A DNA stretch of 64,000 nucleotides from assembly GCF_020164485.1 (NCBI RefSeq), contig NZ_JAIQZA010000021.1, forward strand, positions 1 through 64,000, read 5' to 3'. A model generated the notes under the pieces. It saw only the letters and a list, made by a program, of their open reading frames with translations, ran no database searches and had not been told where the DNA came from. A program made the position numbers and the translations under genes. Numbering within the stretch: position 1 is the first letter of the stretch; every line of letters begins with the position of its first letter. Positions 8,569 through 18,774 of the stretch are shown here, piece after piece. The stretch comes from Salegentibacter tibetensis (GTDB taxonomy: Bacteria; Bacteroidota; Bacteroidia; Flavobacteriales; Flavobacteriaceae).

Positions 8569-11415
8569 ATGAGAACAGATTCTTTTGCCCTACGCCATAT
8601 TGGCCCGAGAGAAAGCAATCTACAGGCTATGTTGGACACCATTGGTGTAGATTCGTTAGAACAGTTAATATACGAAACCATCCCGGACGATATTCGTTTA
8701 AAATCGCCTTTAAATTTACCTTCTGCACTTAGCGAAAATCAATATGCCGAGCATATTGGCAAACTGGCTGCTAAAAACAAGGTTTTCAAGAGCTATATAG
8801 GCCTTGGTTACCACCAGGGAATTCTACCGGCGGTTATCCAAAGAAATATTTTGGAAAACCCGGGTTGGTATACGGCTTATACTCCGTACCAGGCAGAAAT
8901 TGCACAGGGAAGACTGGAGGCTCTATTGAATTTCCAAACCATGGTAAGTGACCTTACCGGAATGGAGATAGCCAATGCTTCACTTTTAGATGAGTCTACC
9001 GCGGCGGCTGAAGCCATGGGACTTTTATTCGCGGTTCGCGATCGTAAGCAAAAGAAAAATGAAGTAAATAAATTCTTTGTTTCTGAACAGGCTTTACCTC
9101 AAACTATAGATCTTATTAAAACCCGTGCCGATTTTATGGGCATTGAGTTAGTGGTTGGAAATCACGAAGAATTCGATTTTAGCGATAAATTCTTTGGCGC
9201 TTTAGTGCAATATCCAGGGAAATTCGGCCAGGTTTTTAACTATGCCGATTTTGTTTCAAAATGTAAAGATGCTGAAATAAAAGTAGCTGTTGCTGCCGAC
9301 ATTTTAAGTTTAGTAAAATTACAGGCACCCGGAGAACTTGGTGTAGATGTGGTTGTTGGAACTACGCAACGTTTTGGAATCCCCTTAGGTTATGGCGGGC
9401 CTCACGCGGCATATTTTGCAACCAAAGAAGAATACAAAAGAAACCTTCCCGGAAGGATTATTGGCGTAACTAAAGATATTGATGGCAATCACGCTTTGAG
9501 AATGGCGCTTCAAACCAGGGAACAACATATTAAACGCGATAAAGCGACTTCAAATATTTGTACCGCACAGGTTTTACTTGCCGTAATGGCAGGAATGTAT
9601 GCGGTTTACCACGGACCTGATGGTTTAAAATATATTGCTGACACCGTTCATTTTTCTACAGTGACTTTAGCTGAAGAACTTGAGAAGATGGGTTTTAAGC
9701 AGCTGAATTCCGCTTATTTCGATACGCTTCAGGTAAAAGCTAATGCGCAAAAAATTAAAGCCGAAGCTGAAAAGAACGAAATCAATTTCTATTATCCTGA
9801 TGCCGAAACGGTTTGTATTTCTTTAAATGAAACCACAACCCAGGACGACATCAATAATATTCTAAAGGTTTTTGCCAGTGTTTCAGGCAAGAATGCAACT
9901 GAAATTGAAAGTCTAAAAGAGGAAGAAACAATTCCTTCAGCATTACAAAGAAAAACCGATTTCCTAACGCATAAAGTTTTCAACCTTTATCATTCGGAAA
10001 CTGAATTGATGCGTTATATCAAAAAACTGGAACGAAAAGACCTTTCGCTTAACCAGTCTATGATCTCGCTTGGAAGTTGTACCATGAAGTTAAATGCAGC
10101 TTCAGAAATGCTTCCGCTTAGCAATCCGCAATGGGGAAATATTCACCCATTTGTGCCTGTTGAGCAAGCTGAAGGTTACCAGATCGTTTTAAAAAGACTG
10201 GAAGACCAATTAACTGAAATCACCGGATTTTCAGCAACCTCGCTTCAGCCAAATTCTGGTGCGCAGGGAGAATATGCCGGCTTGATGACGATAAGGGCTT
10301 TCCACGAATCTAAAGGCGAAGACCATAGAAATATATGTTTAATTCCGTCTTCAGCTCACGGTACCAATCCTGCTTCTGCAGTAATGGCCGGAATGAAAGT
10401 GGTAGTGACCAAAGCTTCAGAAAATGGAAATATAGATGTTGATGATCTTCGCGAAAAAGCGATAAAACATAAAGACAATCTCGCCGCTTTAATGGTTACC
10501 TACCCATCTACCCACGGGGTTTTTGAATCGGCTATTAAAGAAATTACGCAAATTATTCACGATAATGGCGGACAGGTATATATGGATGGCGCAAATATGA
10601 ACGCCCAGGTTGGATTAACAAACCCTGGAGTTATTGGCGCCGATGTTTGTCACTTAAACCTGCATAAAACATTTGCAATTCCTCACGGTGGTGGTGGCCC
10701 CGGGGTAGGACCTATTTGTGTAGCAGAACAATTAAAGCCGTTTTTACCCGGAAACCCGGTGATTAAAACCGGTGGTGAAAAAGCTATTGGAGCAATTTCT
10801 TCAGCACCCTGGGGTTCTTCTTTAGTTTGCCTGATTTCTTATGGTTATATTACCATGTTAGGCAGTAAAGGGCTTCAGAAAGCTACTGAATATGCTATTC
10901 TAAACGCTAATTATGTAAAAGAGCGCTTAAACGAGCATTATAAAACATTATACTCGGGAGAACGCGGTCGTGCTGCTCACGAGATGATTTTGGATTGCCG
11001 TCCATTTAAAGAAAAAGGTATTGAAGTAGTGGATATCGCTAAACGATTGATAGATTACGGTTTCCACGCGCCAACTGTTTCCTTCCCTGTGGCAGGAACA
11101 ATGATGATAGAACCTACCGAAAGTGAGAGCAAGGCTGAACTGGACAGATTCTGTGATGCGCTTATTTCTATTAGACAGGAAATTGAAGAACTGGATAGCG
11201 AAGAAGATAACGTACTTAAAAATGCGCCACATACTATTACGATGTTGACATCAGATGAGTGGAAATTTTCTTATACCAGGGAAAAAGCAGCTTACCCGTT
11301 AAACTATGTATCAGAAAATAAATTCTGGCCAAGTGTAAGACGTGTAGACGAAGCATTTGGAGACAGAAACCTAATGTGTACCTGCCCTCCTATAGAGGAA
11401 TATATGGACGCTTAA
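8569..11415 (+). CDS. gcvP: Glycine dehydrogenase (decarboxylating), P-protein
   Basis: P-protein of the glycine cleavage system: PLP-dependent decarboxylation of glycine and transfer of the aminomethyl group to the lipoylated H-protein. The 948 residues represent the fused two-half form. The N-terminal half ([44 protein letters not shown]) is followed by the C-terminal half with the PLP lysine K700 in [14 protein letters not shown]. Length and motifs are intact. No gcvH or gcvT is adjacent, so the system is scattered. A strong hairpin terminator follows. Confidence 0.97.
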   Translation: MRTDSFALRHIGPRESNLQAMLDTIGVDSLEQLIYETIPDDIRLKSPLNLPSALSENQYAEHIGKLAAKNKVFKSYIGLGYHQGILPAVIQRNILENPGWYTAYTPYQAEIAQGRLEALLNFQTMVSDLTGMEIANASLLDESTAAAEAMGLLFAVRDRKQKKNEVNKFFVSEQALPQTIDLIKTRADFMGIELVVGNHEEFDFSDKFFGALVQYPGKFGQVFNYADFVSKCKDAEIKVAVAADILSLVKLQAPGELGVDVVVGTTQRFGIPLGYGGPHAAYFATKEEYKRNLPGRIIGVTKDIDGNHALRMALQTREQHIKRDKATSNICTAQVLLAVMAGMYAVYHGPDGLKYIADTVHFSTVTLAEELEKMGFKQLNSAYFDTLQVKANAQKIKAEAEKNEINFYYPDAETVCISLNETTTQDDINNILKVFASVSGKNATEIESLKEEETIPSALQRKTDFLTHKVFNLYHSETELMRYIKKLERKDLSLNQSMISLGSCTMKLNAASEMLPLSNPQWGNIHPFVPVEQAEGYQIVLKRLEDQLTEITGFSATSLQPNSGAQGEYAGLMTIRAFHESKGEDHRNICLIPSSAHGTNPASAVMAGMKVVVTKASENGNIDVDDLREKAIKHKDNLAALMVTYPSTHGVFESAIKEITQIIHDNGGQVYMDGANMNAQVGLTNPGVIGADVCHLNLHKTFAIPHGGGGPGVGPICVAEQLKPFLPGNPVIKTGGEKAIGAISSAPWGSSLVCLISYGYITMLGSKGLQKATEYAILNANYVKERLNEHYKTLYSGERGRAAHEMILDCRPFKEKGIEVVDIAKRLIDYGFHAPTVSFPVAGTMMIEPTESESKAELDRFCDALISIRQEIEELDSEEDNVLKNAPHTITMLTSDEWKFSYTREKAAYPLNYVSENKFWPSVRRVDEAFGDRNLMCTCPPIEEYMDA

Positions 11416-11420
11416 GTTTA

Positions 11421-11481
11421 AAAAAATGCCTGAAAATTTTCTACAGAAGTCATTCTCGAAAATTATTTTCAGGCATTTTTT
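11421..11481 (+). terminator. Long terminator hairpin after gcvP
   Basis: Arms AAAAAATGCCTGAAAAT (11421-11437) and its exact complement ATTTTCAGGCATTTTTT (11465-11481) form a 17-base stem with a 27-base loop. It has A and T runs on both ends, so it could work in both directions. Confidence 0.85.
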
Positions 11482-11536
11482 ATAATGTGATTTTAATCAC
11501 ATTTCAGTTTATTTTTCAGTTTCGTTTAAAGCTCAC

Positions 11537-11544
11537 TATATTTG
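11537..11544 (+). promoter_or_regulatory. Promoter -7 element of the KAS III operon
   Basis: TATATTTG fits TAnnTTTG and lies 40 bp before the start at 11584, past the gcvP terminator. Confidence 0.55.
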
Positions 11545-11583
11545 TAATTAATACATTAGAGTTTAATCTTAATTAAAAGTCAG

Positions 11584-12642
11584 ATGAATATTAAAATTAC
11601 CGGCACAGGTAGTTATATCCCCAAAGTTATAACCGCAAATGCTGACTTTGACAATCATGAATTTTTCAATCTTGACGGAACAGGATTTCCGCAGGACAAT
11701 AAAACAACCATTGCCAAATTTAAGGCCATAACGGGAATTGAAGAACGGCGTTACCTGGAGGAGAATTTAAATACTTCAGATATGGCAGTCATTGCCGCCC
11801 AGCAAGCTTTGGAAACTTCAGGAACAGATCCCGAAACTTTAGATTATATAATTGTAGCCCACAATTATGGCGATGTAAAGCATGAAAGCATACAGAGTGA
11901 TACGGTGCCGAGTATGGCCACACGGGTGAAATACCATTTGCGTATTAAAAACCCAAAATGCGTTGGATATGACGTACTTTTCGGTTGCCCGGGCTGGATT
12001 GAAGGGATGATACAGGCACAGGCCTTTATAAAAGCCGGTATGGCAAAAAAATGCCTTGTAATTGGTGCAGAAGCTTTATCTCGAGTAGTAGATAAACATG
12101 ACCGTGATTCTATGATTTTTTCTGATGGTGCCGGTGCAGTTGTAGTGGAAGAAACCGAAGAAGAAGGCGGTATTCTTGCCCACGAATCGGGAACTTATGC
12201 TTTTAACGAAGCTAATTATATTTACTTCGGAAAATCTAACCGAACTGAATCGCCAGAGGATTTGCGCTATATAAAAATGAACGGTCGTAAAATCTACGAA
12301 TTTGCATTAATGCATGTTCCTGCGGCTATGAAAACCTGTTTGGAAAATAGTGGCAAAACTATAAAAGACCTTAAAAAAATCTTTATCCACCAGGCAAACG
12401 AGAAGATGGATGAAGCTATTATTAAGCGATTCTACAAACTTCATAACCAGGAAGTGCCAGACAAAGTTATGCCAATGACTATTCAGGAATTGGGTAATAG
12501 CAGTGTGGCTACGGTTCCTACGCTTTACGATCTTGTCGTGAAAAACAAAATAGCCGAGCAACATCTGGAAAAAGGAGATGTGGTGATGTTTGCCAGTGTT
12601 GGTGCGGGAATGAACGTAAACGCGATTGTTTATCAATATTAG
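11584..12642 (+). CDS. 3-oxoacyl-ACP synthase III-like condensing enzyme
   Basis: A 352-residue thiolase-fold condensing enzyme of the FabH type. The triad is present: Cys135 in LFGCPGW, a His in FIHQANEKM, and an Asn in ELGNSSVATVP. It differs from housekeeping FabH in the N-terminal insert (ANADFDNHEFFNLDGTGFPQ), so it is more likely a specialised KAS III-like enzyme that loads or condenses an unusual acyl chain. It is followed directly (stop TAG then ATG) by a methyltransferase and then a glycosyltransferase, which suggests a small lipid or glycolipid pathway. The product cannot be named. Confidence 0.8.
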   Translation: MNIKITGTGSYIPKVITANADFDNHEFFNLDGTGFPQDNKTTIAKFKAITGIEERRYLEENLNTSDMAVIAAQQALETSGTDPETLDYIIVAHNYGDVKHESIQSDTVPSMATRVKYHLRIKNPKCVGYDVLFGCPGWIEGMIQAQAFIKAGMAKKCLVIGAEALSRVVDKHDRDSMIFSDGAGAVVVEETEEEGGILAHESGTYAFNEANYIYFGKSNRTESPEDLRYIKMNGRKIYEFALMHVPAAMKTCLENSGKTIKDLKKIFIHQANEKMDEAIIKRFYKLHNQEVPDKVMPMTIQELGNSSVATVPTLYDLVVKNKIAEQHLEKGDVVMFASVGAGMNVNAIVYQY

Positions 12643-13164
12643 ATGTACGAAAATACTTTTCCAAACAAACGTTATAAAGAAACTTTAGATTTTTTAGAAT
12701 CCAATGTACCGGCTCCTGCTAAAATTCTTGATTTAGGAGTAAAAAATCCTTTTTCAGAAATTATGGAGGAGCATAATTATGAGGTACAAAACACCAAAGG
12801 GGAAGACTTAGACCTGAATACCGAAGCTGTGGAAACTTCCGTCTATAATGTAGTTACAGCTTTCGAAATTTTTGAACATTTGGTCGCCCCCTACAATGTT
12901 TTAGCAAATATTAAGGCTAAAAAATTAGTGGCTACAGTTCCGCTTAAATTATGGTTTTCCAGCGCCTACCGTAGTAAAACCGATATGCGCGACCGGCATT
13001 ACCACGAATTTGAAGACTGGCAATTCGACTGGCTTTTGGAGAAAGCTGGCTGGAAAATTATTAGCAGAAAAAAATGGACCAACCCGGTAAAGAAACTGGG
13101 AATCAGGCCTGTTTTAAGATATTTCACTCCAAGATATTATGCGGTTTATGCGGAAAGGATCTAA
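12643..13164 (+). CDS. Class I SAM-dependent methyltransferase
   Basis: A 173-residue protein with the Rossmann methyltransferase plan in short form. Motif I is degenerate (AKILDLGVKNPF near 26-37), the acidic second strand is at DLDLNTEA, and motif IV is VVTAFEIFEHL near 70-80. The C-terminal part (YHEFEDWQFDWLLEKAGWKI) resembles methyltransferase type 11/UbiE-like proteins. It abuts the KAS III gene with no gap. The substrate is unknown; a lipid or sugar acceptor is likely from context. Confidence 0.65.
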   Translation: MYENTFPNKRYKETLDFLESNVPAPAKILDLGVKNPFSEIMEEHNYEVQNTKGEDLDLNTEAVETSVYNVVTAFEIFEHLVAPYNVLANIKAKKLVATVPLKLWFSSAYRSKTDMRDRHYHEFEDWQFDWLLEKAGWKIISRKKWTNPVKKLGIRPVLRYFTPRYYAVYAERI

Positions 13165-13212
13165 GCGGAATTACTTTTTTCTTAAATCATAGTAACTTCT
13201 AAATTTCGCCAT

Positions 13213-14061
13213 TTGAAGATTTGCATCATCATTCCCGCCTATAACGAAGCTGAATTTATTGGCGAAACACTTCAATCTTTAATAAATCAAAGTTTTCCGG
13301 CTAATAAAATTGTGGTGGTAGATGATGGCTCTACCGATACCACTCCAGATATTGTATCTAATTTTTCTACAAAATATCCTGAAATTTCGCTGGTCAAAAA
13401 TACTTCAGAAGGTGTTCATTTGCCCGGTAGTAAAGTGATCAATGCTTTTAATTCGGGTTTAGAAAACCTGGATAAGTCTTTCGATATCATTTGTAAATTT
13501 GATGCCGATTTAATTTTTCCGAAAGAATATTTAGAGAAAATCAAGCTTCATTTTGAGCAAAACCCAAAAGCAGGAATGGTTGGCGGATTTTGTGAAATTC
13601 AAAAGAATGAAGAATGGGTACTGGAAAACCTCACCGGGAAAGATCATATTCGCGGAGCTTTAAAAGCTTACCGAAAAGCCTGTTTTAAGGATATTGGAGG
13701 GCTTAAACTGGCAATGGGCTGGGATACGGTAGATGAGTTGCTTGCACAATACCACGGCTGGGAAATAAAAACCGATGAAAGCCTAAGGGTAAAGCATCTT
13801 AAACCCACCGGAAAGAATTACAGCAATACATCAAAATATAAGCAGGGCGCAGCTTTTTACAGATTAAGATACGGTTTTGTTATTTCTGTAATCGCTTCAG
13901 CTAAACTTGCCTTTAAAAAGAAAGATTTAGGCTTTTTCCGCGATTGCATAGTTGGCTTTCTGCAAGCTAAAAATGAAAAACGACCTTTTTTTGTAAATCA
14001 AGATGAAGGCCGTTTTATTAGAAATTTACGCTGGAAAAAAATGCAGAAAAAATTATTCTGA
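13213..14061 (+). CDS. Family 2 glycosyltransferase
   Basis: A 282-residue GT-A fold transferase: IIIPAYNEAEFIGETLQSL at the N-terminus, VVVDDGSTDTTP near 35-46, and the FDADL acidic metal site near 94-98. The C-terminal region has a basic segment and ends in KKMQKKLF. The start appears to be TTG at 13213, since no ATG lies upstream in frame near the conserved KICIIIPAYNE. It is probably co-transcribed with the two genes before it. Its end overlaps the convergent phosphatase by 9 bp. Confidence 0.85.
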   Translation: MKICIIIPAYNEAEFIGETLQSLINQSFPANKIVVVDDGSTDTTPDIVSNFSTKYPEISLVKNTSEGVHLPGSKVINAFNSGLENLDKSFDIICKFDADLIFPKEYLEKIKLHFEQNPKAGMVGGFCEIQKNEEWVLENLTGKDHIRGALKAYRKACFKDIGGLKLAMGWDTVDELLAQYHGWEIKTDESLRVKHLKPTGKNYSNTSKYKQGAAFYRLRYGFVISVIASAKLAFKKKDLGFFRDCIVGFLQAKNEKRPFFVNQDEGRFIRNLRWKKMQKKLF

Positions 14062-15708
14062 ACTTTCACTTTCTCCTGTATCCAACATCATAAATAATGG
14101 TTTTCCTGTGGTTGCATTTGGAAAAGATATTCCCAAAATAGTTGAAACCGTTGGAGCTATATCTACTATCTCTGTTCTTTGTGTTGTGCTGCCTTTTTTC
14201 ACTCCATTTCCGTAGAAAATTAATGGGGCGTGAGTATCATACATCAATCCGCTGCCGTGGGTTGAACCCGTTCTGGAATAAACAATGGTTGCGGGATCTA
14301 AAACATACACTATATCTCCACTCCTTTTTTGATTAAATCCATTTTGGATAGCAGCTCCCGCTCCTGTAACAAAACTTCCGCTGCTAAGCTGATCCCTGGT
14401 AAAAACTTTATCTATTTGATCCAGCTGAAGAATGTAATGCGCCAATTTAGATTGTAATTCTGAAAAACTGATTTCGGCTTCTTGCATTACTTCATAATTA
14501 AAAAATATCTGACTATTGTATACACTTTCTATAAGGTCCTCTTCATCAAATTCTTCTGCTGTAAATTCTTTAAGCTCTTCAGTAAATTCATCAGATTCAA
14601 AATACCCGGCTGGTATATTTACAGATTCCAGATAAGCCGGCACATCTACTCCACCGTGATCTGCAGTTAAGAAAATTGTATAATTACCTTCCCCTACCTT
14701 TTCATCTAGATGAGTTAATAAATCGGCAATATTTTGGTCTAATCTTAAATAAGTATCCTGAATTTCCTTAGAATTCACTCCGAAATTATGCCCAATATAA
14801 TCTGTGCTGGAATAGCTTAAAGTAAGTACATCGGTATCGTCATCCATCCCTAATTCTTCTGCATCTATGGCCGCCAAAGCAAAATCTGTAGTTATATCGT
14901 TCCCGTAAGCAGTAGCTTTAAGAATTTCAAATTTACGATCGGTATCTCCCAGTTTGGTTAGATCATATGGGAAAGAAGCTGTTTCCTTTCCTTTAAATCC
15001 TCCTTCAAATTCATTTATATCACTTCCACTCTCTTTATAAGTTTCAATATCATATAAAGTGTTCCAGCTTTTCAAATAAGATTCTACGTTACCTGAAGCG
15101 TTAAAATCTTCAACCCACTGCGGTAATTCATTCATATAAAATGAACTGGTTATCCATTTTCCTTCATCGGCTCCGTGAAACCAGTAAGCTGCATTTGCGG
15201 TATGCCCGGCTGGAAGTATAGACCCACGGTCTTTTAAACCTACGCCAATAGTTTTTCCACGCATTTGCGTATGCAAGCGATTTTCATCAGCAAAACTTGT
15301 GGTTTTCATTCGGTGGGGAGACATTTTTCCCGCATCATCCTGAGTTCCCACTGGCGTTACAGAATTGTCTCCCGCACAGTAAACCGACTCGTGTGTAAAT
15401 TTATCGTACCAGCCATTACCTATAATCCCGTGGTTCATTGGGCTGGTGCCGGTGAAAACCGAAGCATGCCCCGGCCCGGTATAGGTAGGCACATAATTAA
15501 AATGATTGTTCTTGAAATTGTAACCTTCATTTATCATCTTTTTAAATCCGTTTTCTCCAAACTTATCCCAGAACCGGGTAAGATAGTCGTAGCGCATCTG
15601 GTCTACAACAATCCCCACCACAAGTTTGGGTTTTTCCTGCATTTTCTCCTGAGAAAAAGTCTGAAAAGTCAATAAACCGGCCAATAGTAAAAATGTAAAT
15701 CGCCTCAT
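14053..15708 (-). CDS. Secreted PafA-type alkaline phosphatase
   Basis: Alkaline phosphatase superfamily enzyme that releases phosphate from organic phosphomonoesters outside the cytoplasm. The start at 15708 gives MRRFTFLLLAGLLTFQTFS, a clear signal peptide; a longer upstream frame exists but would hide it. The 551-residue length fits PafA of Bacteroidetes. The metal ligand Asp36 is in GIVVDQMRYDY, the nucleophile Thr77 in TYTGPGHASVFTG, and later ligands in SYSSTDYIGHNFG and TADHGGVDVP. No Pho box was searched for. It is convergent with the glycosyltransferase. Confidence 0.88.
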   Translation of the reverse strand: MRRFTFLLLAGLLTFQTFSQEKMQEKPKLVVGIVVDQMRYDYLTRFWDKFGENGFKKMINEGYNFKNNHFNYVPTYTGPGHASVFTGTSPMNHGIIGNGWYDKFTHESVYCAGDNSVTPVGTQDDAGKMSPHRMKTTSFADENRLHTQMRGKTIGVGLKDRGSILPAGHTANAAYWFHGADEGKWITSSFYMNELPQWVEDFNASGNVESYLKSWNTLYDIETYKESGSDINEFEGGFKGKETASFPYDLTKLGDTDRKFEILKATAYGNDITTDFALAAIDAEELGMDDDTDVLTLSYSSTDYIGHNFGVNSKEIQDTYLRLDQNIADLLTHLDEKVGEGNYTIFLTADHGGVDVPAYLESVNIPAGYFESDEFTEELKEFTAEEFDEEDLIESVYNSQIFFNYEVMQEAEISFSELQSKLAHYILQLDQIDKVFTRDQLSSGSFVTGAGAAIQNGFNQKRSGDIVYVLDPATIVYSRTGSTHGSGLMYDTHAPLIFYGNGVKKGSTTQRTEIVDIAPTVSTILGISFPNATTGKPLFMMLDTGESESSE

Positions 15709-15780
15709 TATATTTGTTTTATAGAAGTAGCTCAAAAATACTAAACTTATAAGGCTAAAGATTAATTCTACGTTAAATAC

Positions 15781-15806
15781 TTTGGAGTAATTTTTTAGTA
15801 TTTTAG
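15781..15806 (+). promoter_or_regulatory. Promoter of mlaEF
   Basis: TTTGG at 15781 and TATTTTAG at 15799-15806 resemble the Bacteroidetes consensus. The start of mlaE follows at 15825. Confidence 0.4.
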
Positions 15807-15824
15807 CTTTACAAAAATTGCTTA

Positions 15825-16562
15825 ATGAACTATTTACACTCCATTGGGGAATATTTTTTAATGCTAAAGGGTACTTTTCACCGAATGACAAAAGCATCGG
15901 TTTTGAAAGGTTTAATCATTAAAGAACTAGATGACCTGATAATTGGCTCCATGGGAATTGTAGCTTTTCTGTCATTTTTTATTGGAGCTGTGGTAGCTCT
16001 GCAAACAGCCCTAAATTTAAATAACCCGTTAATTCCCAAAACACTTATCGCCTACGCTGCCAGGCAATCTATAATCCTGGAATTCGCACCTACATTTATC
16101 TCGGTTATTATGGCGGGTAAGGTGGGTTCCTATATAACCTCCAGTATAGGTTCTATGAACGTAACCGAACAAATTGATGCCTTGGAAGTAATGGGTATAA
16201 ACTCTTTGAACTACCTTATTTTCCCGAAGATTGTGGCAATGTTATTTTATCCTTTCGTAATTGCCATCTCTATGTTCCTTGGTGTTTTTGGAGCTTATGT
16301 TGCTGCAGTTCTGGGAGGTTTCGTACCCCCAGATCTTTTTATTCAGGGTCTTCAGGAAGATTTTATTCCTTTCCACCTTGTTTACGCTTTTATCAAAACA
16401 TTTTTATTTGCATTCATATTGGCAACCGTTCCCGCTTATCACGGATATTATATGAAAGGCGGCGCTTTGGAAGTTGGCCAGGCCAGTACCACATCTTTTG
16501 TATGGACAAGTGTGGTTATTATTATCACAAATTACGCAGTAACCCAATTATTACTAAGTTAA
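15825..16562 (+). CDS. mlaE: MlaE-family ABC transporter permease
   Basis: Inner-membrane permease of a phospholipid-trafficking ABC system. The 245 residues carry five or six membrane segments and the MlaE signature VGSYITSSIGSMNVTEQIDALEVMGIN. The gene overlaps the ATPase gene by one base (TAATG), so the two are translationally coupled. The MCE protein (MlaD) is not adjacent. Confidence 0.9.
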   Translation: MNYLHSIGEYFLMLKGTFHRMTKASVLKGLIIKELDDLIIGSMGIVAFLSFFIGAVVALQTALNLNNPLIPKTLIAYAARQSIILEFAPTFISVIMAGKVGSYITSSIGSMNVTEQIDALEVMGINSLNYLIFPKIVAMLFYPFVIAISMFLGVFGAYVAAVLGGFVPPDLFIQGLQEDFIPFHLVYAFIKTFLFAFILATVPAYHGYYMKGGALEVGQASTTSFVWTSVVIIITNYAVTQLLLS

Positions 16563-17329
16563 TGATAGAGATAGAGAATTTACATAAAGCATTTGATGGA
16601 GAGGAGATCTTAAAAGGTATTAATTATACGTTTGAAAAAAGTAAAACGAACCTTATTATTGGGGGGTCTGGTTCCGGTAAAAGTGTACTTCTAAAATGCA
16701 TGCTTGGATTATTAACTCCGGAAAAAGGTACTATAAAATATGACGGCAAACCTTATTCTGAATTTACTGAAGATGAAAAAAAAGACCTAAGTAAGCAGAT
16801 AGGAATGATTTTTCAAGGTGGCGCCCTTTTTGATTCTATGACTGTGGAAGAGAACGTTATGTTCCCTTTAAGAATGTTTACTCACAGAAAAAAGAAAAAG
16901 GAAAACCTGGAACGAGTAAAAGAAGTTTTAAAACGAGTAAACCTGGAAGGCTCTGAGAAAAAATTACCTTCAGAAATTAGTGGAGGGATGCAAAAAAGGG
17001 TTTCTATTGCCCGCGCTATTGTGAACCGACCTAAATATCTATTTTGTGATGAACCGAACTCTGGTCTGGATCCTAAAACTGCAACGGTAATAGATAAACT
17101 TATCCAGGAGATCACCCACGAGTACGATATTACTACGATAATTATTACCCATGACATGAACTCGGTTTTGGAAATTGGTGAAAAAATCGCTTTTTTAAAA
17201 GATGGGGTTTTAGCCTGGAAAGGCGATAAATCGCAGATCTTTCAAACCGATGACGAAACCGTAACCGACTTTGTTTATTCCTCCAACCTTTTCCAAAAGG
17301 TAAGGGAAGCACAACAAAAAGGGCTTTAA
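16562..17329 (+). CDS. mlaF: MlaF-family ABC transporter ATPase
   Basis: ATPase partner of the MlaE permease. Start chosen at 16562 (MIEIENLHKAFDG), the ATG that overlaps the mlaE stop by one base; a longer frame from 16502 would lie inside mlaE. The 255 residues contain Walker A GGSGSGKS, Q-loop GMIFQGGALFDSMTV, ABC signature SGGMQKR and Walker B LFCDEPNSGLDP. The D-loop Asn-Ser-Gly is typical of Mla/Ttg2A ATPases. Its end overlaps the convergent DUF389 gene by 4 bp. Confidence 0.92.
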   Translation: MIEIENLHKAFDGEEILKGINYTFEKSKTNLIIGGSGSGKSVLLKCMLGLLTPEKGTIKYDGKPYSEFTEDEKKDLSKQIGMIFQGGALFDSMTVEENVMFPLRMFTHRKKKKENLERVKEVLKRVNLEGSEKKLPSEISGGMQKRVSIARAIVNRPKYLFCDEPNSGLDPKTATVIDKLIQEITHEYDITTIIITHDMNSVLEIGEKIAFLKDGVLAWKGDKSQIFQTDDETVTDFVYSSNLFQKVREAQQKGL

Positions 17330-18768
17330 TTAACCGATCTTACCTGCAGCGTATCCAATTTTAAACGAACCTTCAACCATTTTTCAAAACGCTGTTTTTG
17401 TTCAGCAATTTGACCTGCATTTAATTCTTTCTTCCAGCCAACTGTAAAGGTGGGAATCGTGTCGGTTTTTGTAAAATTGGTTTTGATTAGGTTAGAATAG
17501 CCTAATTCGCCAATACCTTCATAATTTATTTTCGCTTCCTGACTTAAATCGCTAAATGAAAAACCGTCACCCCGATATTTAGATATTTCATTTTCCAGAA
17601 TCGCAATTTTTTCATCTTTATTCTCGATAAGCTCCTGATTCTTCATATAGAGATCTTCAAGAATACCACTTCTAACCTGAGTGGATAGCTGATCAAGGTC
17701 TCCAGTGGGATTTGCTCCCTGGTGAATTATCAACTCAGATTCCTTTAAAGCTTCAATATCTTCCAATTGCTTTTTCCAGGTAGAAATTGTTGCCTGGGGT
17801 ACCCGATTCCCAATTAGATATACTTCAATACTTCTTTCATTATAATCGTAAGACGATTTTATAGCCTCAGTGCCTTCATATCGCATCACATTCGATACAA
17901 ATTCTTTGGCCTTAGATTCAAATAATTGTTCCTGAAGTAAGAAAACAAACAAAATAACACTTGGAATCATCACAATTACAGCTATAGTCGAAGCTATTTG
18001 TGCGGTTCTTCTACGTTTTTTGCTATTTACATATTTCACCAATGGGAATCCAAGCACTTTGGTTACTACAAAAGTAGAAAGCGCAATAAATACCGCATTA
18101 ATTGAAAAAAGATATAATGCACCACCTGCATAAGACCAGTTACCAATGGCCAGACCATAACCTACGGTACATAAAGGCGGCATAAGTGCTGTAGCAATCG
18201 CAACCCCAAGAATTACACTGGCAATGGTCCCCTTTTTGGTTTTGGCTACGATAAGCGCCAAACCACCAAAAATAGCCACTAATACATCTAAAATAGTAGG
18301 ATAGGTTCTTGCAATAAGTTCCGGAGTTTCTTCTTTTACAGGAGAAATAAGAAAATAAATATAAGCGGTAAGTACACTTAAGCCTACCATTAAACCAAGA
18401 TTGATAAAGGATTTTCTAAGGGTCAGCACATCGTTTATAGCTACCGACATTCCTACACCTACAATCGGACCCATTAAAGGAGAAATAAGCATCGCTCCAA
18501 TAACAACCGCAGTACTACTTACATTAAGTCCTACAGAAGCCACAAATATGGAAAAAATAAGAATCCAGGCATTGTGTCCTTTAAAAGAAATATCTTTCTT
18601 TACCGCCTCTACTGTGGATTCCCTATCGGTATCATGCCGAATCTCTAAAAGCTCTTTTATAAGCGATTTTATATTTTTCCAAATCCCTTTTGCGTTTGCA
18701 CCTAGATCTTCCGATTTCTTCTGCGAATCGAGGGATTGATTATTTTCAGGTTTCTGATTATTATCCAT
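17326..18768 (-). CDS. DUF389 family membrane protein
   Basis: A 480-residue protein with a charged N-terminus, six or more hydrophobic segments (about 75-290), then a soluble C-terminal domain. The membrane part has the DUF389 pattern SSTAVVIGAMLISPLMGPIVGVGMS and GVAIATALMPPLCTVGYGLA. The function of the family is not established. The gene follows manC by 6 bp in the same direction, at the end of the SDR-sprT-manC run. Confidence 0.85.
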   Translation of the reverse strand: MDNNQKPENNQSLDSQKKSEDLGANAKGIWKNIKSLIKELLEIRHDTDRESTVEAVKKDISFKGHNAWILIFSIFVASVGLNVSSTAVVIGAMLISPLMGPIVGVGMSVAINDVLTLRKSFINLGLMVGLSVLTAYIYFLISPVKEETPELIARTYPTILDVLVAIFGGLALIVAKTKKGTIASVILGVAIATALMPPLCTVGYGLAIGNWSYAGGALYLFSINAVFIALSTFVVTKVLGFPLVKYVNSKKRRRTAQIASTIAVIVMIPSVILFVFLLQEQLFESKAKEFVSNVMRYEGTEAIKSSYDYNERSIEVYLIGNRVPQATISTWKKQLEDIEALKESELIIHQGANPTGDLDQLSTQVRSGILEDLYMKNQELIENKDEKIAILENEISKYRGDGFSFSDLSQEAKINYEGIGELGYSNLIKTNFTKTDTIPTFTVGWKKELNAGQIAEQKQRFEKWLKVRLKLDTLQVRSVN

Positions 18769-18774
18769 AAAATT

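Noticed and set aside
14053-15897. Longer start for the PafA-type phosphatase at 15897
   Set aside because: The extra 63 residues run into mlaE on the other strand and would bury the clear signal peptide that begins at 15708.
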